From the NCBI RefSeq assembly GCF_000382045.1, contig NZ_KB907452.1, positions 374,295 to 438,294 on the forward strand: DNA of 64,000 nucleotides, given 5' to 3'. The position numbers were made by a program, and so were the translations under genes. Positions 1-9,648 of the stretch are shown here, in pieces; positions within the stretch are counted from its first letter, which is position 1, and each line of letters opens with the position of its first letter. This DNA is from Variovorax atrisoli 110B. Lineage in GTDB: Bacteria > Pseudomonadota > Gammaproteobacteria > Burkholderiales > Burkholderiaceae_C. The notes beneath the pieces are model-generated. The model did not search any database and was not told the DNA's origin. It saw nothing but the letters and a program-made list of their open reading frames with translations.

Positions 1-551
1 GCGAAGGCCTTGAACACCGTCTCGCACTGGTGGTGCGCGTTGACGCCCTTGAGGTTGTCGATGTGCAGCGTGACGAAGGCGTGGTTCACGAAGCCCTGGA
101 AGAACTCGTAGGTGAGCTGGCTGTCGAAGGCGCCGATCATCCCGCTGGTGAAGGGCACGTGCATCACCAGGCCCGGGCGGCCCGAGAAGTCGATGACGAC
201 GCGGCTCAGGGCCTCGTCCAGCGGCACGTAGGCGTGGCCGTAGCGGCGGATGCCCTTCTTGTCGCCCACGGCCTTGGCCACGGCCTGGCCCAGCGTGATG
301 CCGACGTCTTCCACCGTGTGGTGGCCGTCGATGTGCAGGTCGCCCTGGCAGTCGATCTCGAGGTCGATCAGCCCGTGGCGGGCGATCTGGTCGAGCATGT
401 GGTCGAAGAAGCCGATGCCGGTCGAGAGCTTGGCCTTTCCGGTGCCGTCGAGGTTGACGCTGACGGTGATCTTCGTCTCGGCGGTATTGCGGGTGACCGT
501 CGCGACGCGATCGGCAGCACCCGCGAGGGCCGTGGTGGTGGGGGTGGTCAT
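1..551 (-). CDS. hisB: Imidazoleglycerol-phosphate dehydratase (partial, C-terminus cut by window)
   Basis: HisB dehydrates imidazole-glycerol phosphate to imidazole-acetol phosphate, a late step of histidine synthesis in the cytoplasm. The 183 visible residues carry the metal-binding signatures of the family: [13 protein letters not shown] and [15 protein letters not shown] in the first half and [11 protein letters not shown] near the cut. Known single-domain HisB proteins are about 195-206 residues, so only about 15-20 are lost beyond position 1. The sequence fits the monofunctional form, with no phosphatase domain at the N-terminus. The ATG overlaps the hisC stop in an ATGA, so translation is probably coupled to hisC, and HisC is the next enzyme but one in the pathway. 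Confidence 0.96.
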   Translation of the reverse strand, partial: MTTPTTTALAGAADRVATVTRNTAETKITVSVNLDGTGKAKLSTGIGFFDHMLDQIARHGLIDLEIDCQGDLHIDGHHTVEDVGITLGQAVAKAVGDKKGIRRYGHAYVPLDEALSRVVIDFSGRPGLVMHVPFTSGMIGAFDSQLTYEFFQGFVNHAFVTLHIDNLKGVNAHHQCETVFKAF

Positions 552-1645
552 AGTGAGGCTTCGAGTGCCGCGAGCATCCGCGCATTCTCGTCGGCCGTTC
601 CGACGGTCAGGCGCAGGCAGTTTGCGAGCAGATCGTGCATTTTAGAAACGTTCTTCACCAGCACCCCGTGTGCCTTCATGCCTTCGAAGGTCTTGGCGGC
701 ATCGGGCACGCGCAGCAGGATCATGTTGGCGTCGCTCGGCCAGGTCTTCACGCCGGGCAGGCGACCGAGCCCCATCATCAGGCGCTCGCGCTCCTCGCGG
801 ATCTGGCGGGCCTGCGCCTCGAACACGTCGGCGTGCTCCAGCGCGAAGAGCGCGCACTCGCAGTTCAGCACGCTGACGTTGTAGGGCGGGCGCACCTTGT
901 CGATCTCGGCGACCAGCCCGGCCGGGCCCATCAGGTAGCCCAGGCGGATGCCGGCCAGGCCGAACTTGCTGAGCGTGCGCATCAGCAGCACGTGGCCGTG
1001 CTTCGCGAGCCGGTCGATGTAGCTGCGCGCGGCGAAGGGCTGGTAGGCCTCGTCGATGGTCACCAGGCCGCCCTGCGCGCCCTGGGCCTCGACGATGCGC
1101 TCGAGCACCGCATCGTTCCAGAGGTTGGCCGTGGGGTTGTTGGGGTACGCGAGGTACACGATGGCGGGCTTCTCGCGCTCGATGGCGGCCAGCATGGCGG
1201 CCTCGTCGAGTTCGAAGTCGGCCGTCAGCGGCACGCCGACGAAGCGCAGTCCCTGCAGCCTCGCGCTCATGGCGTACATGACGAAGCCGGGCACCGGCGC
1301 CAGCACGGTGGCGCCGGGCTTGTCGCAGGCGATGGCCAGCAGCGAGATCAGCTCGTCCGAGCCGTTGCCCAGCATCAGCTCGAAGCCTTCCGGCATCTGC
1401 GCATGCGCGGCCAGTGCACGGCGCAGGTCGGCGCCTCGCTCGCCCGGGTAGCGGTTCAGCGCCAGCGCGCCGAGCCGCGCGCCGAGCTCGGCCTGCAGCG
1501 CGGGCGGCAGGCCGAAGGGGTTCTCCATGGCGTCGAGCTTGATGAAGCCGGTGGCGTCCTGCACCGCATAGGCGTGCATAGACCGCACGTCCTCGCGGAT
1601 GCGGTCGAGCGGAAGGCGGGCGGGTTCGGAAGGAGCAGCGGTCAT
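548..1645 (-). CDS. hisC: Histidinol-phosphate aminotransferase
   Basis: PLP-dependent class I/II aminotransferase of 365 residues. It converts imidazole-acetol phosphate and glutamate to histidinol phosphate. Visible signatures are the substrate-side ENPFGLPP (about residue 41), the YPNNPT loop (168), the PLP-contacting IDEAY (197) and the Schiff-base lysine at about residue 227 in [14 protein letters not shown]. The start at 1645 gives a normal family length and overlaps the stop of the preceding small secreted-protein gene by ATGA. An in-frame extension upstream exists but has no homology and covers that gene. HisC overlaps hisB downstream in the same way, so the tail of the his operon is tightly coupled. 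Confidence 0.96.
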   Translation of the reverse strand: MTAAPSEPARLPLDRIREDVRSMHAYAVQDATGFIKLDAMENPFGLPPALQAELGARLGALALNRYPGERGADLRRALAAHAQMPEGFELMLGNGSDELISLLAIACDKPGATVLAPVPGFVMYAMSARLQGLRFVGVPLTADFELDEAAMLAAIEREKPAIVYLAYPNNPTANLWNDAVLERIVEAQGAQGGLVTIDEAYQPFAARSYIDRLAKHGHVLLMRTLSKFGLAGIRLGYLMGPAGLVAEIDKVRPPYNVSVLNCECALFALEHADVFEAQARQIREERERLMMGLGRLPGVKTWPSDANMILLRVPDAAKTFEGMKAHGVLVKNVSKMHDLLANCLRLTVGTADENARMLAALEASL

Positions 1646-1992
1646 CGGGTGCAGCGGTAGCTGTTGCGGAGGGCGCCGGCCATGACCAGTTGCACGGGCA
1701 TGTCGGCTTCGTAACTGTCGGCGTTGCGGCTCAGCTCCGTCTGGTAGAGCGAGCGCGCCATGGAGGGCTCGAGGCGGCGGCCTTCGATGCAGAAGATCGG
1801 CTTCTGCCCGTTGCGCTGCGAGGCCTCGACGCCTTCGCGCAAGCCTTCGAGCACGCCGACGAGGTAATAGCTGGCGTAGGCCTTGCCGTCCTTCTCGCCG
1901 GCTTCGAGCGTGCGCAGCTCGCGGATGCTCATGGCCTGCGCACCGGTCGCGGCCGCCGCGAGCACGAGCGACAGGAAGGCGGCACGCTTCAT
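1642..1992 (-). CDS. Small secreted protein of unknown function, in the his operon
   Basis: A 116-residue protein with a clear Sec signal peptide (MKRAAFLSLVLAAAATGAQA) followed by about 95 residues. The mature part is mostly helical in character, with the motifs YLVGVLEGLREG and IEGRRLEPSMARSLYQTELS and two cysteines (in FCIEG and YRCTR) that could form a disulfide. The general look, small periplasmic with a YLxGVxxG motif and paired cysteines, recalls Rap1a/Tai-type immunity-like folds, but this is only an impression. I do not recognise the family. It lies 5 bp after a lipoprotein gene and overlaps hisC by ATGA, so it is translated with the his genes although nothing suggests a histidine role. 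Confidence 0.8.
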   Translation of the reverse strand: MKRAAFLSLVLAAAATGAQAMSIRELRTLEAGEKDGKAYASYYLVGVLEGLREGVEASQRNGQKPIFCIEGRRLEPSMARSLYQTELSRNADSYEADMPVQLVMAGALRNSYRCTR

Positions 1993-1997
1993 CGGGC

Positions 1998-2843
1998 TCA
2001 CTTGCGGTAGCGCGGCGGCGGCGCGTAGGCACCGTCGGCCGGGAAGGCGCTGGGCTGCTGCGGCGCGGCGTCGCGGCGCTGGCGGCGGGGCGCGTTGCGC
2101 TCCTCGAGCTCGAACAGCGCGGCGCCGATCACGCCGATGTTGCGCACGTCGCCGGCCTCGGTGTTGGCGGCATAGGCGCGGCCGGGCGCGGAGAAGCGGA
2201 AGGCCGCCACCTCGTTCTGGCTCTTGCGGAAGCCCTCGATGGTGATCGACTGCAGCGGCTGCAGCACGTAGCCGCCGTTGCGCAGGCTGCCGGGCTTGCC
2301 GCTGAGCACGTCCAGGCCGTCGACGGTGGCGATCAGCTCGTAGCTGCGCTCGCTGAGGTTGCGAAAGCGCAGCGTGTAGCGCGAACCCTCGACGCCGGCG
2401 AGGCGGAACATCTCGTCGCCACCGGCACGGCGGCGGGCGCGCTGCAGCGGCAGCGGACGGCCGTCCTCGTCGAGCACCGACCATTCGACGTCGCCGTCGG
2501 CCAGCATCAGGCTCAGGCGCCGCTCGGGGTTGCCGCCCACCGCGCGGCGCACGGCGGAGGCCTCGTTGTAGCCCAGCGAGGCCACGTCGTCGGGCTGGTC
2601 GGACAGGCGCTTGGTGACGACCGTGCGGGTCCTCGACTCGATCCCCTCGCCCCACTGCGTACCGAGCTGCGGCGCAGGCGCTGCGGGTGCGGCGCTGGGC
2701 GTGGCCGTGGCGGCCACCGATCCGCTCGGTGCCTGCGGCATCTGGCTGCAGGCCGCCAGCAGCGCGGCGCCGGCGACGGCCGTGGTGGCGAACCTGAACA
2801 GGCGAGAACCGAAGAAACGAAAACCGAAGAGACGATCGATCAT
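1998..2843 (-). CDS. Putative outer-membrane-targeted lipoprotein, unknown function
   Basis: A 281-residue protein with an N-terminal hydrophobic segment ending in the lipobox LLAAC (lipidated Cys about 32), then an Ala/Pro-rich linker to about residue 60. The folded part has beta-rich stretches such as RYTLRFRNLSERSYELIATVDGLDVL and NGGYVLQPLQSITIEGFRK, and a low-complexity, basic, Pro-rich tail. The beta pattern suggests a small immunoglobulin-like or beta-sandwich domain exposed in the periplasm. No enzyme motif is visible and I cannot name the family. It sits 38 bp after hisD and 5 bp before another exported protein that is coupled to hisC, so two envelope genes interrupt the his operon. 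Confidence 0.78.
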   Translation of the reverse strand: MIDRLFGFRFFGSRLFRFATTAVAGAALLAACSQMPQAPSGSVAATATPSAAPAAPAPQLGTQWGEGIESRTRTVVTKRLSDQPDDVASLGYNEASAVRRAVGGNPERRLSLMLADGDVEWSVLDEDGRPLPLQRARRRAGGDEMFRLAGVEGSRYTLRFRNLSERSYELIATVDGLDVLSGKPGSLRNGGYVLQPLQSITIEGFRKSQNEVAAFRFSAPGRAYAANTEAGDVRNIGVIGAALFELEERNAPRRQRRDAAPQQPSAFPADGAYAPPPRYRK

Positions 2844-2881
2844 CAGGCGTGCTCCTCCCGCATGCGGGTTGTTGTTGGAAT

Positions 2882-4252
2882 TCAGATCTTACGCAGCCGC
2901 ATCCGGGCGGCCTCGGCGTGCGCCTGCAGGCCCTCGCCCTCGGCCAGCGTCACGGCGATGGGGCCCAGCACCTGGGCACCGGCCTCGCTGACCTCGATCA
3001 GGCTGGAGCGCTTCTGGAAGTCGTACACGCCCAGCGGGCTCGAGAAGCGCGCCGTGCCGCTGGTGGGCAGCACGTGGTTCGGCCCCGCGCAGTAGTCGCC
3101 CAGGCTCTCGCTGGTGAAGGCGCCCAGGAAGATCGCGCCGGCGTGGCGCAGCAGCGGCTCCCAGCGGTTCGGCTCGCTGCTGCTCACCTCCAGGTGCTCG
3201 GGGGCGATGCGATTGCTGATCTCGCAGGCCTCTTCCATGCTCTTGGTGTGGATCAGCGCGCCGCGGCCGTCGAGCGAGGCGGCGATGATCTCCGCGCGCG
3301 GCATGGTCGGCAGCAGGCGGTCGATCTCGGCCTGCACGCGGTCGATGTAGGCGGCATCGGGGCACAGCAGGATGCTCTGGGCCAGCTCGTCGTGCTCGGC
3401 CTGGCTGAACAGGTCCATCGCCACCCACTCGGGCGGCGTGGTGCCGTCGGCCAGCACCAGGATCTCGCTGGGGCCGGCGATCATGTCGATGCCCACGGTG
3501 CCGAACACCCGGCGCTTGGCGGCGGCCACGTAGGCGTTGCCGGGTCCGGTGATCTTGTCGACGGCAGGGATGGTGTCGGTGCCGTAGGCCAGCGCGGCCA
3601 CGGCCTGGGCGCCGCCGATGGTGAACGCGCGGGTCACGCCGGCCACGTAGGCGGCGGCGAGCACCAGCACATTGCGCTCGCCCTTCGTGGACGACTGCCC
3701 GCCCGCGCCGCCCGTCGCCACGCTGCCCTTCACGGGCGTCGGGACCACCATGATGATTTCGCCGACGCCCGCCACGTGGGCCGGGATCGCGTTCATCAGC
3801 AGGCTCGACGGATAGGCCGCCTTGCCGCCCGGCACGTAGATGCCCACGCGGTCGAGCGGCGTGACCTTCTGGCCCAGCAACGTGCCGTCCGCGTCGCGGT
3901 AGCTCCAGCTCTCGCCGCTGGCCTTCTTCTGCGCCTCGTGGTAGCTGCGCACGCGGTCGGCCGCGACCTGCAGCGCATCGCGCTGTGCGGCGGGCAGCGA
4001 ATCGAATGCTTCCTTGAAATCGGCCTGCGTCAGTTCGAGCTCGGACATGGCGCTCGCGCCGAGGCCGTCGAAGCGGCGGGTGTACTCGAGCACCGCCTCG
4101 TCGCCGCGCTTGCGCACATCGGCGAGGATGTCCGCCACCACCGTCTCGATGGCCGCGTCGGCATCCGCGGACCAATGCAGCCGCGCCTTGAATTCAGCGT
4201 CGAAGCTGGCTGAAGTCGTGGACAGGCGGAGGGGGGCTGCTTTCGAGGTCAT
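2882..4252 (-). CDS. hisD: Histidinol dehydrogenase
   Basis: HisD carries out the last two NAD-dependent oxidations, from L-histidinol to L-histidine. The 456-residue protein shows the family core: [65 protein letters not shown], the zinc-side QAEHDE and the catalytic Glu-His pair in RIAPEHLEV. It is longer than the usual approximately 430 residues because of a Gly/Ser/Thr-rich insert ([16 protein letters not shown]) after IIMVVPTPV at about residue 175-190. It lies 13 bp downstream of hisG. The gene after it is an unrelated lipoprotein gene, not hisC. Confidence 0.97.
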   Translation of the reverse strand: MTSKAAPLRLSTTSASFDAEFKARLHWSADADAAIETVVADILADVRKRGDEAVLEYTRRFDGLGASAMSELELTQADFKEAFDSLPAAQRDALQVAADRVRSYHEAQKKASGESWSYRDADGTLLGQKVTPLDRVGIYVPGGKAAYPSSLLMNAIPAHVAGVGEIIMVVPTPVKGSVATGGAGGQSSTKGERNVLVLAAAYVAGVTRAFTIGGAQAVAALAYGTDTIPAVDKITGPGNAYVAAAKRRVFGTVGIDMIAGPSEILVLADGTTPPEWVAMDLFSQAEHDELAQSILLCPDAAYIDRVQAEIDRLLPTMPRAEIIAASLDGRGALIHTKSMEEACEISNRIAPEHLEVSSSEPNRWEPLLRHAGAIFLGAFTSESLGDYCAGPNHVLPTSGTARFSSPLGVYDFQKRSSLIEVSEAGAQVLGPIAVTLAEGEGLQAHAEAARMRLRKI

Positions 4253-4265
4253 GAGGCGGGAGATT

Positions 4266-4907
4266 TCAGGCGGAAGGAATTGCGGTGGCGAAGGCGTCGA
4301 TGATGTGGCGGATCGGCTCGCGCTTGAGCTTGAGCGCAGCCTGGTTCACCACCAGGCGGGCGCTGATGTCCATGATGCGCTCCACCTCGACGAGGTGGTT
4401 GGCCTTGAGCGTGTTGCCGGTGGAGACCAGGTCGACGATGGCGTCGGCCAGGCCGGTGAGCGGCGCCAGCTCCATGCTGCCGTAGAGCTTGATCAGGTCG
4501 ACGTGCACGCCCTTGCTGGCGAAGAAGTCGCGCGCCAGGCCCACGTACTTGGTGGCCACGCGCAGGCGCGAGCCCTGCTTCACGGCCGACGCGTAGTCGT
4601 AGTCGGCGCGCACGGCCACGCTCAGGCGGCAGGCGGCGATGCGCAGGTCCAGCGGCTGGTACAGGCCCTGGTTGCCGTGCTCGAGCAAGACGTCGAGGCC
4701 GGTCACGCCGAGGTCGGCGCCGCCGTACTGCACGTAGGTGGGCACGTCGGAGGCGCGCACCAGCACCACGCGCACGTCGGGGCGGGTGGTCCCGAGGATG
4801 AGCTTGCGCGATTTCTCGGGGTCTTCGGTGACCTCGATGCCGGCGGCGGCCAGCAGGGGCATCGTCTCCTCGAAGATGCGGCCTTTGGACAGAGCAAGCG
4901 TGATCAC
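4266..4907 (-). CDS. hisG: ATP phosphoribosyltransferase, short form (catalytic subunit)
   Basis: HisG catalyses the first committed step of histidine synthesis, joining ATP and PRPP. At 213 residues it is the short form (HisG_S), which lacks the C-terminal ACT-like histidine-sensing domain. Visible signatures are [11 protein letters not shown] at the N-terminus, the [14 protein letters not shown] loop, and the PRPP-binding segment in [21 protein letters not shown]. Short HisG enzymes are known to need HisZ, a histidyl-tRNA synthetase paralogue, for activity and feedback control. No hisZ lies in this window, so it must be elsewhere in the genome. Spacing is 28 bp from murA upstream and 13 bp to hisD, consistent with one operon. 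Confidence 0.97.
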   Translation of the reverse strand: MITLALSKGRIFEETMPLLAAAGIEVTEDPEKSRKLILGTTRPDVRVVLVRASDVPTYVQYGGADLGVTGLDVLLEHGNQGLYQPLDLRIAACRLSVAVRADYDYASAVKQGSRLRVATKYVGLARDFFASKGVHVDLIKLYGSMELAPLTGLADAIVDLVSTGNTLKANHLVEVERIMDISARLVVNQAALKLKREPIRHIIDAFATAIPSA

Positions 4908-4935
4908 GATTGCGACTCCTGTGATGCGAGGGTGA

Positions 4936-6240
<1,305 letters not shown>

Positions 6241-6282
6241 CGAAGTTCCAGCGAAATCAGGAGGCCGCGAGGGCCCGGGGAG

Positions 6283-6525
6283 TTATTTTTCCACCGCCGC
6301 CCATTCGGCCGGCGTGTACGTCTTCATCGAAAGCGCATGCACCTCGTCGGTGTGCATTTTCGCACCCAGGGTGGCGTAGACCCGCTGGTGGCGCTGGATC
6401 GAGCGCTTGCCCTCGAATTCGGCCGAGACGATGGTCGCGTACCAATGTCGGCCATCGCCCTCCAGCGAGATGTGCTCGCACGGCAGGTGGGCGGTGATGA
6501 TGGCTTGGAGTTGGTCAGCAGTCAT
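6283..6525 (-). CDS. ibaG: BolA-family protein IbaG
   Basis: An 80-residue BolA-fold protein. BolA proteins work with monothiol glutaredoxins in iron-sulfur cluster handling, and IbaG is the short paralogue linked to acid stress. The family helix-turn signature is visible as KRSIQRHQRVYATLGAKM, followed by the conserved metal-ligand region EVHALSMKTYTP. Length is typical for IbaG and shorter than BolA itself. Its place between mla/ABC genes and murA matches the E. coli mlaFEDCB-ibaG-murA order, which is why the IbaG name is chosen over BolA. Confidence 0.9.
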   Translation of the reverse strand: MTADQLQAIITAHLPCEHISLEGDGRHWYATIVSAEFEGKRSIQRHQRVYATLGAKMHTDEVHALSMKTYTPAEWAAVEK

Positions 6526-6542
6526 TTGAGGCAGGTTTCATT

Positions 6543-6640
6543 GGGGGACACCGGGGAACCGGCTTTGCCGGGCCGCAGGTGTCGCCCCCGGAAGGGGGTT
6601 GGCGAAGCGACACGAAGTGCGCGCAGCCTGGGGGAGAGCC
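6543..6640 (+). repeat. Three-hairpin intergenic repeat, copy A
   Basis: First of six copies of an approximately 95-bp element. It holds an outer stem GACACC/GGTGTC around a perfect inner stem CCGGC-TTT-GCCGG (6559-6571), then a CCCCC..GGGGG stem-loop, then a CGACACGAAGTGCGCG stem-loop. It fills the gap between the ABC permease and ibaG and ends a few bases from the permease stop at 6646. The plus orientation is opposite to transcription of the flanking genes. Confidence 0.85.
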
Positions 6641-6645
6641 ATTGT

Positions 6646-7410
6646 CTAGCCTCTGATTTTGTAGCCTATGCGCAGGAGATGGATGGCGATGGCGCTCACC
6701 ACCAGCCACGCGGTGCCGACGATGCCCAGGCTGAGCCACGGCGAGGCGTCGCTCACGCCGAAGAAGCCGTAGCGGAAGCCGTCGATCATGTAGAAGAACG
6801 GGTTCAGGTGGCTGACCTTCTGCCAGAACGGCGGCAGCGAGCCGATCGAATAGAACACGCCCGACAGGAAGGTCATGGGCATGATCAGGAAATTCTGGAA
6901 CACCGCCATCTGGTCGAACTTCTCGGCCCAGAGTCCGGCGATGAGGCCCAGCGTGCCCAGCATGGCCGAGCCCAGCAGCGCGAACACCAGGATCCAGCCC
7001 GGCGCCTGGAAGCCCGGCATCGCGAAGAAGATGGTGACCACGAACACGCCCAGCCCCACGGCCAGCCCGCGGATGATCGACGAGCCCACGTAGGCGAAGA
7101 ACCAGCCCCAGTGCGACAGCGGCGTGAGCAGCACGAAGACCAGGTTGCCCATGATCTTGCTCTGGATGATGGAAGACGAGCTGTTGGCGAAGGCGTTCTG
7201 CAGCACGCTCATCATCACCAGCCCGGGAACCAGGAACGCGGTGTAGCCGACCGTGCCGTAGACCTTCACGTGGTCTTCGAGCACGTGGCCGAACACCATC
7301 AGGTACAGCAGCGCGGTGAGCACAGGCGCGCCCACGGTCTGGAAGCCGACCTTCCAGAAGCGCAGCGTCTCCTTGTAGAGCAGCGCGCGCCAGCCGGTCA
7401 CGGCGATCAT
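6646..7410 (-). CDS. ABC-2 type transporter permease (YadH-like)
   Basis: An integral membrane protein of about 254 residues from the ATG at 7410, which has an AGGGGG ribosome site 4-5 bases upstream; a longer in-frame start lacks one. Six hydrophobic segments are visible, for example APVLTALLYLMVFGHVL, YTAFLVPGLVMMSVLQNAFA, ILVFALLGSAMLGTLGLIAG and a C-terminal VGTAWLVVSAIAIHLLRIGY. The MTFLSGVFYSIGSLPPFWQKVSHLNPFFYMIDGFRYGFFG region is the ABC-2 signature. It pairs with the ATPase upstream, from which it is separated by 82 bp. Such pairs export unknown substrates, and the position next to mla genes suggests an envelope role, but this is inference. Confidence 0.93.
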   Translation of the reverse strand: MIAVTGWRALLYKETLRFWKVGFQTVGAPVLTALLYLMVFGHVLEDHVKVYGTVGYTAFLVPGLVMMSVLQNAFANSSSSIIQSKIMGNLVFVLLTPLSHWGWFFAYVGSSIIRGLAVGLGVFVVTIFFAMPGFQAPGWILVFALLGSAMLGTLGLIAGLWAEKFDQMAVFQNFLIMPMTFLSGVFYSIGSLPPFWQKVSHLNPFFYMIDGFRYGFFGVSDASPWLSLGIVGTAWLVVSAIAIHLLRIGYKIRG

Positions 7411-7440
7411 GAGGCCCCCTTGCACGGCACTGCGCGTCCG

Positions 7441-7496
7441 CGCTTCCCCCCGAGGGGGAGCTTCGCTTGCTTGGGGCGGCGCGGCGCGGCGCTCAT
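7441..7496. repeat. Fragment of a second GC-rich intergenic repeat
   Basis: Contains a CCCCC-CGA-GGGGG stem-loop (from 7446) and ends in a GC-rich tail GCGGCGCGGCGCGGCGCTCAT. The last 16 bases of a closely similar tail recur at about 22905-22925 in front of the MFS gene. It lies between the ABC ATPase and its permease and differs in sequence from the six main repeat copies. Confidence 0.4.
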
Positions 7497-8440
7497 CGCG
7501 CCACCTCCAGCGGAGTCTGCTCGCCGGCCATCAGGTCGATGAACACGTCTTCCAGGTCGGCCTTGCGCATCTCCACGTCTTCCACCGTGACGCCGGCTTC
7601 GCGAATGGCGGCCAGCAGTTGTTCGACTTCATGTGCGTTCTGCGCCGGCAGCTGGACGATGCGCCCGGTGATGCGCGCGTGCTGGGCGATCGCCCAGGGC
7701 AGCATGGCGTCCGTCTTGAAGCGCAGCACGTTGCTCGCGGCCGACTTCAGCAGCTCGCTGGTGCGGTCGAGTGCGATCACCTTGCCCAGCTTGAGCATCG
7801 CGATGCGGCTGCACAGCGCCTCGGCCTCTTCGAGATAGTGGGTGGTGAGCAGCACCGTGCTGCCCTGCTTGTTGAGCCTGGCGACGAACTGCCAGAGCGT
7901 CTGGCGCAGCTCGACGTCGACGCCAGCGGTGGGTTCGTCGAGCACGATCACCGGCGGCTTGTGCACCAGCGCCTGCGCCACCAGCACGCGACGCTTCATG
8001 CCGCCGGAGAGCTGGCGCATGTTGGCCGTGGCCTTGTCGGCCAGGCCCAGGCTCTGCAGCAGCTCGTCGATCCAGGCTTCGTTGTTGGTGATGCCGAAGT
8101 AGCCCGACTGGATGCGCAGCGACTCGCGCACGTTGAAGAAGGGGTCGAACACCAGCTCCTGCGGCACGATGCCGAGCTGGCGGCGCGCCTGCGCGTACTC
8201 GCGCTGCACGTCGAATCCATGGACGCTGATGGCGCCCGCCGTGGGCCGCGAAAGGCCGGCGAGCATGCTGATCAGGGTGGTCTTTCCCGCGCCGTTGGGG
8301 CCGAGCAGTCCGAAGAACTCGCCCTCCTCGATCTGGAAGCTGACCTCATCGACCGCCTTGAGCCCGGACTTGCCCTGGGCTTTCTGCTGTCTGGAAGGGG
8401 GATAGGTCTTGGAGACCGACTGGAATGAGATCGCGGGCAT
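7493..8440 (-). CDS. ABC transporter ATP-binding protein (YadG-like)
   Basis: A 315-residue ATPase subunit for the ABC-2 permease encoded just downstream. It carries Walker A GPNGAGKTT (about residues 47-55), Q-loop VPQE, signature LSGGMKRRV, Walker B VIVLDEPTAGVD and the H-loop TTHYLEEAE, so all nucleotide-binding elements are intact. The last 80 residues form a C-terminal extension (from about HARITGRIVQLPAQ) of the kind common in export ATPases of this subgroup. It lies 92 bp after mlaB and continues the same strand, so it may be co-transcribed with the mla genes. The substrate is not known. Confidence 0.94.
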   Translation of the reverse strand: MPAISFQSVSKTYPPSRQQKAQGKSGLKAVDEVSFQIEEGEFFGLLGPNGAGKTTLISMLAGLSRPTAGAISVHGFDVQREYAQARRQLGIVPQELVFDPFFNVRESLRIQSGYFGITNNEAWIDELLQSLGLADKATANMRQLSGGMKRRVLVAQALVHKPPVIVLDEPTAGVDVELRQTLWQFVARLNKQGSTVLLTTHYLEEAEALCSRIAMLKLGKVIALDRTSELLKSAASNVLRFKTDAMLPWAIAQHARITGRIVQLPAQNAHEVEQLLAAIREAGVTVEDVEMRKADLEDVFIDLMAGEQTPLEVAR

Positions 8441-8532
8441 GGGAGCCCGCGATTTTAAGGTGCCGCTCTACAAGCCGCCTCGAACGCTCCCGATACCCTC
8501 ATGCGGCCCCAGCCGGGGCCGACGCAACGGGG

Positions 8533-8808
8533 TCAGGGCGCGGCGGGCAACAGTCCGGCAATGCCGTAGAGCGCCGCCAGTTCGCGCAGCCGGGGCGAGA
8601 GCCCCTTGACGGAGAAACCGCGCCCCAACGCGCTCGATTCGCGCCGGCATTCGAGCAGCACGGCCAGCGCCGAGGAGTCGAAATGGGCCAGCGCCGTCGC
8701 GTCGACCACGGTGGACGACGAGTCGGCCTGGCCCTTGAGCCCCTGCTGCAGCATGCGCATGCATGCGGGGGCCTCGTCATGAGTGAGTCGGGCGGGCAGG
8801 ACCAGCAT
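8533..8808 (-). CDS. mlaB: MlaB, STAS-domain subunit of the phospholipid transporter
   Basis: A 91-residue STAS-domain protein. In the MlaFEDB inner-membrane complex MlaB binds the ATPase MlaF and stabilises it, supporting phospholipid traffic between inner and outer membranes. The STAS core is visible as VVDATALAHFDSSALAVLLECRR, with the conserved D-S-S motif, followed by a short C-terminal strand-helix. It lies 16 bp after mlaC, the usual last position of the mla gene set. Confidence 0.9.
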   Translation of the reverse strand: MLVLPARLTHDEAPACMRMLQQGLKGQADSSSTVVDATALAHFDSSALAVLLECRRESSALGRGFSVKGLSPRLRELAALYGIAGLLPAAP

Positions 8809-8824
8809 CGCGTGCGGCTCCTTC

Positions 8825-9481
8825 TCAGCCCTTGCCGTTGCCCTTGTTGCGCGCGGCGAGCGCAGCGATCAGGCCGTCGATGCCGCTCTTGTTGATTTCC
8901 TGCGCGAACTGGGTGCGGTAGGTATCGACCAGCCACACGCCCAGCACGTTCAGGTTGTAGACCTTCCAGCCTGCGCCCTGGCCGGGGGTCTTCTCGAGGC
9001 GGTAGTCGAGCTGGACCGGATCGCCACGGCCGCGGACCTCGGTGCGCACCAGCACGTCCTTGTCATCGGGAGAGCCGCGGAAGGGACGCACGGTGACGGT
9101 CTGGTCGGTCACCTGGTCGAGCGCGCCGGCGTAGGTGCGAACCAGCAGCGCCTTGAACTCGTCCTGCAGGCGCTTCTGCTGCTCGGGCGTGGCGGTACGC
9201 CAGGCCGGGCCGACGGCGGAAGCGGTCATGCGCTGGAAGTTGACGTTCGGCATGATCTTGCTGTCGACCAGCACCATGATCTTGTTGACGTCGCCCGACT
9301 TGATGGACGAGTCGGCCTTGATCGTCTCGAGCACGTCGGTCGACAGGCGCTTGACGAGCGCATCGGGCGCCTCGTCGGCGGCACGGGCGGGCTGGACGAA
9401 AGCGACGGCGGCGCTGAACAGCAGTGCGCCAGCCAGTGCCAGGCGGCCGATATCGCGACGTTGCAGGGTCTTGTTGTTCAT
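8825..9481 (-). CDS. mlaC: MlaC, periplasmic phospholipid-binding protein
   Basis: A 218-residue periplasmic carrier that shuttles phospholipids between the MlaA outer-membrane complex and the MlaFEDB inner-membrane complex. It has a signal peptide (from MNNKTLQRRDIGRLALAG to cleavage after ARA, about residue 34). The mature part carries the MlaC/Ttg2D signature: VDSKIMPNVNFQRMTASAVGPAWR, EFKALLVRTYAGALDQ and WKVYNLNVLGVWLVDTYRTQFAQEI. The start at 9481 was chosen because a longer in-frame extension would cover mlaA in another frame. The gap to mlaA is 167 bp and holds a hairpin. Confidence 0.95.
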   Translation of the reverse strand: MNNKTLQRRDIGRLALAGALLFSAAVAFVQPARAADEAPDALVKRLSTDVLETIKADSSIKSGDVNKIMVLVDSKIMPNVNFQRMTASAVGPAWRTATPEQQKRLQDEFKALLVRTYAGALDQVTDQTVTVRPFRGSPDDKDVLVRTEVRGRGDPVQLDYRLEKTPGQGAGWKVYNLNVLGVWLVDTYRTQFAQEINKSGIDGLIAALAARNKGNGKG

Positions 9482-9540
9482 GGGGAGTCCCTCATTCAAG
9501 TTTGAAGATCCGCAGGCATCCGGAAACACCCGGCTGCTGA

Positions 9541-9585
9541 GACAGGAACGGTTTCGAGCCCCATGGAGCCGACCGGGTTCCTGTC
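9541..9585 (-). other. Intercistronic hairpin between mlaA and mlaC
   Basis: A 9-bp perfect inverted repeat, GACAGGAAC at 9541-9549 and GTTCCTGTC at 9577-9585, with a further GGT/ACC pairing inside. It lies in the 167-bp gap of the mla operon. No T-run follows on the minus strand, so it is not a standard terminator; a role in mRNA processing or stability is possible. Confidence 0.5.
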
Positions 9586-9648
9586 CGGGAGGTGAAGCCT
9601 TGCAACCGGATGCAAGCACTCTCCTCTCCGGCGGTACTTTTTCTCTGT

